Assembly (NCBI RefSeq): GCF_051622035.1
Contig: NC_135356.1
Coordinates: 6,056,079-6,120,078 of the forward strand
Origin: Arctopsyche grandis
Lineage: Eukaryota; Arthropoda; Insecta; Trichoptera; Hydropsychidae
DNA length: 64,000 nt
Reading direction: 5' to 3'
The notes below the pieces were generated by a model. It saw only the letters and a program-made list of their open reading frames with translations, ran no database searches and was not told where the DNA came from. The translations under genes were made by a program, and so were the position numbers. Position 1 is the stretch's first letter; each line of letters opens with the position of its first letter. Positions 59,091 through 64,000 of this stretch are shown one piece after another.

Positions 59091-60117
59091 GAACAAATGA
59101 GACGACTGGCATGTTGAATGCACGTGTTTTATTTATGACAGCTGAAGGCAGAGTGAGTAGCGGCTCTCCGAAGGCAACCAAACTCGACCATGTCGTATAA
59201 GCGAGCCGCCAGATCACTCCCCCCCAGCATCAGCGATACAAAAATTACAAAGAAACAAATTTTACAAGAGAAAAAAAATTATTGTTACACAAAGAAAGAG
59301 AAAAAAATTATTGAGTGGGGAGAAAAAAAATTGTTGACGTGGGTCATCCGCCGTGTAGGTGTACCGCCCTGAATGGTCGGTACATTTGAGGGCGGTGACG
59401 TCGCGAGCAGGACGGTGGGTCGTCCGATGGTCGCGCCAATGCGATGCTGCGCCGGCGCCGCTCTTCCGAGGCTGATGTCGGTTTGTGGGGCGGCGGGGGC
59501 GGCAGGGGCATCGATGTGGTTGATGATACTCCGAGCTGGACCGTGAGTCGTTGTGGCTCGTGGAGGTGTTGTAGCGCTGCCGCCCGTCTCTGCGTGACGA
59601 CGCTCGTGGGGACGGACGGGGCCTTGATGATGATGATGGTGCTGAGGTGGTGTATATCTTGTGGTGCTGGATGACCGTTCTATGTGTTCTGGATCGCGCA
59701 TGACTCCACATCCAGCTGTCAAGATCGTCGTCTCATTCGCTCCCACATTTTTTTAAGCACCTGTCATCGACGTTGTGGCTGGACTCCAGTCGGTAGGTAG
59801 GTAGGTAGGTAGCCGTGTCTGCTCGTTTATTGTCACTCGCGGGCCGCGATGTGCCGTGTCAATGTCGATGGCGGCGTGGCGGGTAGCTTTTCCGCCTGGT
59901 TCGGCGAGGCAGGGATGAGCAGCGGCATGCTGAATTAATCGAGGCTGCGTGGCTCGATGTCGGGGGTCACCAGTTATGGGGGATGAACGAATGAGACGAC
60001 TGGCATGTTAATGCACGTGTTTTATTTATGACAGCTGAAGGCAGAGTGAGTAGCGGCTCTCCGAACCCAGCCGAGTTGGTCCCCACTCGCAGGAAGGCAA
60101 CCAAACTCGACCATGTT
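59091..60117 (-). mobile_element. Second TRIM-like LTR element
   Basis: LTR-like repeats at 59091-59213 (with an internal deletion of about 28 bp) and 59975-60117 (right end cut). They match the LTRs at 23303-23464; the interior is longer (about 760 bp) but shares the CCCCCCCAGCATCAGCGATAC and GGGGTCACCAG borders and a (GGTA)n run. The interior is clearly more GC-rich than the host DNA. It broke the hAT-like MITE after AAATTTCAACA. Confidence 0.65.
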
Positions 60118-60645
60118 GTCCGAGCCAAAAACCCTCATGGCCGTTGGTTGTCCTCTTACGGCTTCGGCTTTTGTTTTCTCTCTTTTACACTGACCTTCTG
60201 TCAGTAGCTCTAGATTCTCCCGTGGGTCCGACGCCCGGTGATCCCGGCGCGGACCCACAGGATCGCCAGATGCAGCGTCCCTCGTAAAAGCCAGCCTAGA
60301 ACTAAGGCAGGCTGGCCCCGTGATCCGCCCAAGCGATCACGGCGAGCGCTCATTGGCATCATAGAAGCCCTCCGAGTAGTATGGCTTCTTCCATAGTCGT
60401 GCCTCACCGACTATGTCTCCCGACTATGCTCGATCACGTGATCGAACCAAGCTTCGAACACGGCGAGCTCTCAGACGCCCGCCATCCGCTGGCCGAGACG
60501 GTCTTGGCGTGGCTGGTCTACCTTGCCTGACCAGCCAGCGTACTTATCCACAGCCCCCGCCATAAAGGGGCACAGGCGAGAGGCGCCGAGAAACTCCCCG
60601 GCTCGCCATCTACTCCTTAATAAACGAGGATGTAACCGACTGTAA
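60115..60645 (+). mobile_element. Possible solo LTR, GC-rich
   Basis: Starts TGTTGTCCGAGCC exactly where the TRIM LTR stops matching. It contains CATAAAGGGG (TATA-like) and, late, TTAATAAACGAGG (poly-A signal). No reading frame of note. The right border lies in ATGTAATCACATGTGACCG repeats and cannot be fixed. Its base composition stands out from the AT-rich surroundings. Confidence 0.4.
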
Positions 60646-61189
60646 TCACATGTGACCGATGATGTAATCACATGTGACCGATCTAGAGCGACCGGTTGTC
60701 CTGTGTCCGGTTCACATTTGACTAGTAATCACCGAACCCACTAAAATCTCTATAACGGAATATCTGGCAGCCGAAAAGTCCATCATAATAACGATAACTA
60801 TCATACTAACGAGAACTTGAGTGCCAAATATTGCGTATTCGCGATTTTAATGGCAAAAATTGTCTTTGTGACCACCGCAATGTGACTAATAATCCAATAC
60901 CATAGCTCGTGCAGCGAAAGCTGGCACGTACCAATACAAACACGTATATTGTGTCCGTGAATATATGAATAAGATTTTTTGTATCTGTTTTCTAGGACAA
61001 TCAGTTGGTCCCTTTCATACGCACCCACTTTCCGAGCATGACAGATACAACAGTTAGTTTTGTATTGCTCTAAAGTGTGCACTACAGGATGATTTTTTCC
61101 AGTTTCACTGGTCAGTCACCGATCAACCCCCACAAACTGACGTAACGCGTTCTTATATTGTTTGCTAATTGGTTAATTGGAGTTAGTTC
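60646..61189. repeat. Unit-flank block with transposase-like Cys-rich tail relic
   Basis: In order: the CACATTTGACTAGTAATCACC tip (to 60735), the ACTAAAATCTC block (to 60895), then the minus-strand Cys-rich frame (61082-60898). Near identical to 22740-23230, including the stretch up to GGAGTTAGTTC. Confidence 0.6.
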
Positions 61190-62082
61190 TGTAGGAATCT
61201 CGTCGTCGTCATCGTCATCGAAACCTTCGAGAATATTCCGCAACAACAAAATACATCGAGCGGAACAGCGCCAAGCATTCCAGAAAATACTACGCCTCGA
61301 CGAAAGCAAATTCCCCTTGTACGCATCAACAACTAAATGCTCGTACGACCACTTCCATCAAGCATTCCAGAAAATACTACGCCTTGACGAAAGCAAATTC
61401 CCCTTGTACGCATCAACAACTAAATGCTCGTACGACCACTTCCATCAAGCATTCCAGAAAATTCTACGCCTCGACAAAAGTGCATTCCTCTTGTACGCAT
61501 CAACAACTAAATGCTCGTACGCATCAATAACCACTTCCATCAAGCGTTCCAGAAAATTCTACGCCTCGACAAAAGTGCATTCCTTTCTTACGCATCAACA
61601 AACCACCACCATCGGTCAGGCGATTCCAGAAACACTATAAAAGGAGGTACAACCCAAACAACCCCAGTCGACCCACAGCAGCAAGCGTCGACACAAAGCA
61701 GCAGACCAGTCGACATCCAGCTCCTGACCAGCCACCACTTCACTACACGGACTTGGAAGATCAACCAGCCGACCGAGCCAGCAACACACTGCCGTATTCA
61801 GAGACTTGCTGAACATAGCCGAATGCCGAGCCAGCGACACTCTACCGTATCCAGAGACTAGCCGGACATAGCCGAATGCCGAGCCAGCGACACTCCAGAT
61901 CCAGAGACCTCTGAACGACATACTTTTACCAACAATTAACCATACTTGTGTATACGTGTTACTACCAAATAAATACCACATTCAACATATAGTTGTATTA
62001 ATACCGAACACAGACGAATCTGTCTACAATACATGGCGGACTGGTGGTGAAGAAGACCTTCACAATAAGACTAGTTCCCATA
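61190..62082 (+). mobile_element. Solo LTR (893 bp) with 87-bp internal repeats
   Basis: Flanked by the 4-bp duplication GTTC (61186-61189, 62083-62086). The unfilled site GGAGTTAGTTCATTCG exists at 23223-23238. Starts TGTAGGAATCTC and ends AGTTCCCATA, with a TATA box CACTATAAAAGGAG near 61631 and AAATAAA near 61968. Four 87- to 95-bp units with AAGCATTCCAGAAAAT lie at about 61272-61620. It is the whole version of the LTR fragments at 21072-22676. Confidence 0.75.
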
Positions 62083-62165
62083 GTTCATTCGAATTAGTGG
62101 ATATATAATAATAAAATGCTTTGTGATAAAATTGGATCTGGGAAAACACTAACGGGACAATCTCC
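62083..62165 (+). pseudogene. Short IS630/Tc1-type transposase fragment
   Basis: Matches the N-terminal start of the relic at 23232 (KMLCDKIGSGKTLTGQS) and then stops. The empty GGAAAACACTAACGGG site is present. Confidence 0.6.
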
Positions 62166-62295
62166 TGGGCCTACTCCTACAAAACGGGCGCTCCTTTTAT
62201 AGCTGAGAAAGTAGCGGTACTTTCTCCCACTCCCCAGCATCCGAGGGCGGGGGTAGCTTCCCCCCCCCACTCCTTCGGCTGCGGGGGCGTACGTT
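62166..62295. other. GC-rich unrecognised insert
   Basis: Contains CTCCTTTTATAGC and runs of C; it could be the end of another LTR. It joins the transposase fragment to a truncated hAT-like element. Confidence 0.3.
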
Positions 62296-62805
62296 ACAAA
62301 ACGAATAAAGCTGTGATTGTGCGAGCCAACGAATCAACTGAAAGAATAAACGCGCAAAATCTTAAACCAAGTGACAGTTGAATCACGACAGTGCTGCCGA
62401 TATGGCTTTTTCCGTGGCCAGGTCTGAAATAAACTCAGCCCAGAGGCAACGAACTGGCAGTGTGAGTGAAAGAGAAAGAGCTATCTGCAGTAGCAAATAG
62501 CTCTTTCTCTTTCTAGTTCCGAAACTCCGGGCTGCGCGGCGTTCAGGGCGGCACTGTAACACTTCACAGCCAGTACAGCAACATTTTAATTCATCTGTCA
62601 CCATACAAGTTAGTGGGGTCTTCGAAACAATCAACATTACTTACAAGATCACCCTTTTGGATACGGGTGATATTGTAAGTAATATTTACTCTGTCGAAGG
62701 CCCTCAATAGGCCCTTAATAAATAAAATATTAAATGTATTATTATAAATATATTTTAGAATTTTATAGGAGGGGCTGCAGCCCGGCAGCCCATTAGCCCG
62801 GCAGC
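62296..62805. mobile_element. Left-truncated hAT-like element before AsnS copy 4
   Basis: Matches the right half of 45173-46250 from ACGAATAAAGCTGTGATTG, with both hairpins. The right end is altered (CCCATTAGCCCGGCAGCTC), so the tip is lost. Confidence 0.6.
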
Positions 62806-62814
62806 TCTTTATTA

Positions 62815-63058
62815 AATATACAAATGGGAATTATTTTGATGATGATCGTTTTACAGAAAATGGTTTTATGGTAAATAATTGTTATCTAAGGTTGGTCAGC
62901 GAATTTGCCAATTTATCGAGTGTGTGCAAACAGTTCACGGATTGCGTCAACCTTGCGCAAATCAATAAAAACATTTGCGCATTAGATACAGTCTGCTGGC
63001 GGCTGGTGGCGTTCGGTCTACTCGCGTTTTGGAAACACGTGCCCTCTTCTGCAGCGTG
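62815..63058 (+). promoter_or_regulatory. Putative promoter and first exon of a fourth AsnS copy
   Basis: Homologous to 46251-46497, including the 4-bp initiator deletion; TTGCGTCA at 62942-62949. The following intron sequence (63059-64000) aligns with 46498-47389 up to TTGTTTCTTT, just before the CAG acceptor. By that alignment the ATG of copy 4 lies near position 64025, outside the window. Confidence 0.6.
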
Positions 63059-64000
63059 GTAATCAATTATTCGAATGTTATGTTATAATTTATAAAAATT
63101 GATCAAATGGTGCAATACGCGTGGATTTATAACTTATAAATCAATTTTATGGGATTTTTGCTACACGCTACAAATACGCATGCTCGAATTTAAACAGGGA
63201 ACATCCATTTGCAATCGATGAATAAGAATAATTCATTATTTTAAATCTGCCTATTATATGTGTATATATATAAATAATTGTATGCGATTTTGGCCTTTAT
63301 TCATTTGATATATTAACATTAATACATTTAAATTGATAAAATACTGTATACATATTATGTACTATTTGGCGTTGTTTGAGCGTGTATTGTAATAAAAAAT
63401 CTCTTCCGAGAGCTGAAACACTGAATTTGTGACATTCTTTTTACATATGCATGTCAATGGGATTTTTAATTAAACATGATACCCGACATGACATGAATCC
63501 CTTTATATGTAAATAGATGTAGTTTTTTAAATTTGTGTTTTGTTAATGATGTACATATGATTTACATTATGAAAGATGTATTTCTGTTACAGTTAAAATT
63601 TGGTATAAAAAAAAATTGTAATGTATAATTATCAATTCACAATATTGGCATCTAATATTTACTGAATAGTAAATAGCGGAATCATTGAATGCCATGCCTA
63701 TACATTTGTAATAACAAGCTTCGCATAATATAATTGATATATATATATTATTATTGTTTTGTGTTGCTGTGCAAATTTACATACATTGTACAATATATAT
63801 ATATATATATATACTTTATCTTGAAATGAATTTGCGTTTGCGATTGATATTTACTTATGAAATAATCTCTTTGTTGCTTTGTTGCAATAGCGATTACATT
63901 TTTTAAAATGACTGCAATTTTATTTACATATGTGTACATAATCATTTCTAATCAATTCTCACTTACTTTGCAATCGTTTTATGCGACTTGTTGTTTCTTT
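63059..64000 (+). other. Intron 1 of the predicted fourth AsnS copy
   Basis: Nearly identical to intron 1 of copy 3 and, with differences, copy 2. Copy 1 lacks the middle part (from about TTGATAAAAGACTG to GAATCATTGAATGC in copy 3) and has its own sequence instead. No coding sequence is present. Confidence 0.7.

Noticed and set aside
1-64000. CRISPR array or prokaryotic operon
   Set aside because: No direct repeats with regular unique spacers; all tandem repeats are minisatellites, and genes have spliceosomal introns.

Overview
The window looks like a stretch of an insect nuclear genome. It is strongly AT-rich, the genes are split by spliceosomal introns with GT..AG borders, it carries (AT)n and ATT-rich microsatellites, and it is packed with eukaryotic transposable elements (piggyBac-like TTAA elements, hAT-like elements with 8-bp target duplications, a pogo/Tigger relative, IS630/Tc1-type relics, LTR elements, a tRNA-headed SINE). 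I cannot name the species or order from the sequence. Nothing bacterial or viral was seen.

Two host gene families are supported. (1) A DEAF1-type transcription factor (SAND plus MYND zinc finger) lies on the minus strand at 5867-11156 in four coding exons; its 3.8-kb first intron holds a three-layer nest of transposons. (2) Asparagine synthetase (glutamine-hydrolysing) is present as a head-to-tail array on the plus strand. Three complete copies of 11 coding exons start at 15248, 31001 and 47414, each predicting about 552 residues with no break that I can see. The promoter and first-exon region of a fourth copy fills the right end (62815-64000); by alignment its ATG should fall about 25 bases past the window. 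Spacing is about 16 kb. A relic of the 3' flank of a further unit lies before the first copy (13214-13783), so the array was probably longer to the left.

Layout: 1-5866, transposon relics and unannotated sequence. 5867-11156, Deaf1. 11157-14276, foldback and hAT-like relics and the left relic of the array. 14277-20640, AsnS copy 1 and its 3' flank. 20790-28400, spacer 1 (LTR fragments, IS630/Tc1-type relic with an inserted short LTR element, TTAA MITE). 28401-39150, hAT-like element and AsnS copy 2, with a SINE in intron 8 and an 88-bp minisatellite after the stop codon. 39320-44758, spacer 2. 44759-58862, AsnS copy 3, with a 3.8-kb broken piggyBac-like element in intron 5. 58863-62814, spacer 3. 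62815-64000, start of copy 4.

Each AsnS copy has the same upstream block. I read it as a promoter with a C/EBP-ATF-like site, an A/T-rich TATA-like box and, in copies 1 and 2 only, a TCAGTT initiator-like element, followed by a short non-coding first exon. Shared and private insertions (empty sites, target duplications) give a relative history of the array. The most unusual sequence is a 1.1-kb repeat with 14-bp terminal inverted repeats, built of diverged ~150-bp units each carrying an ACCGGAAGT-type motif. It occurs at several places, including inside the piggyBac-like transposase.
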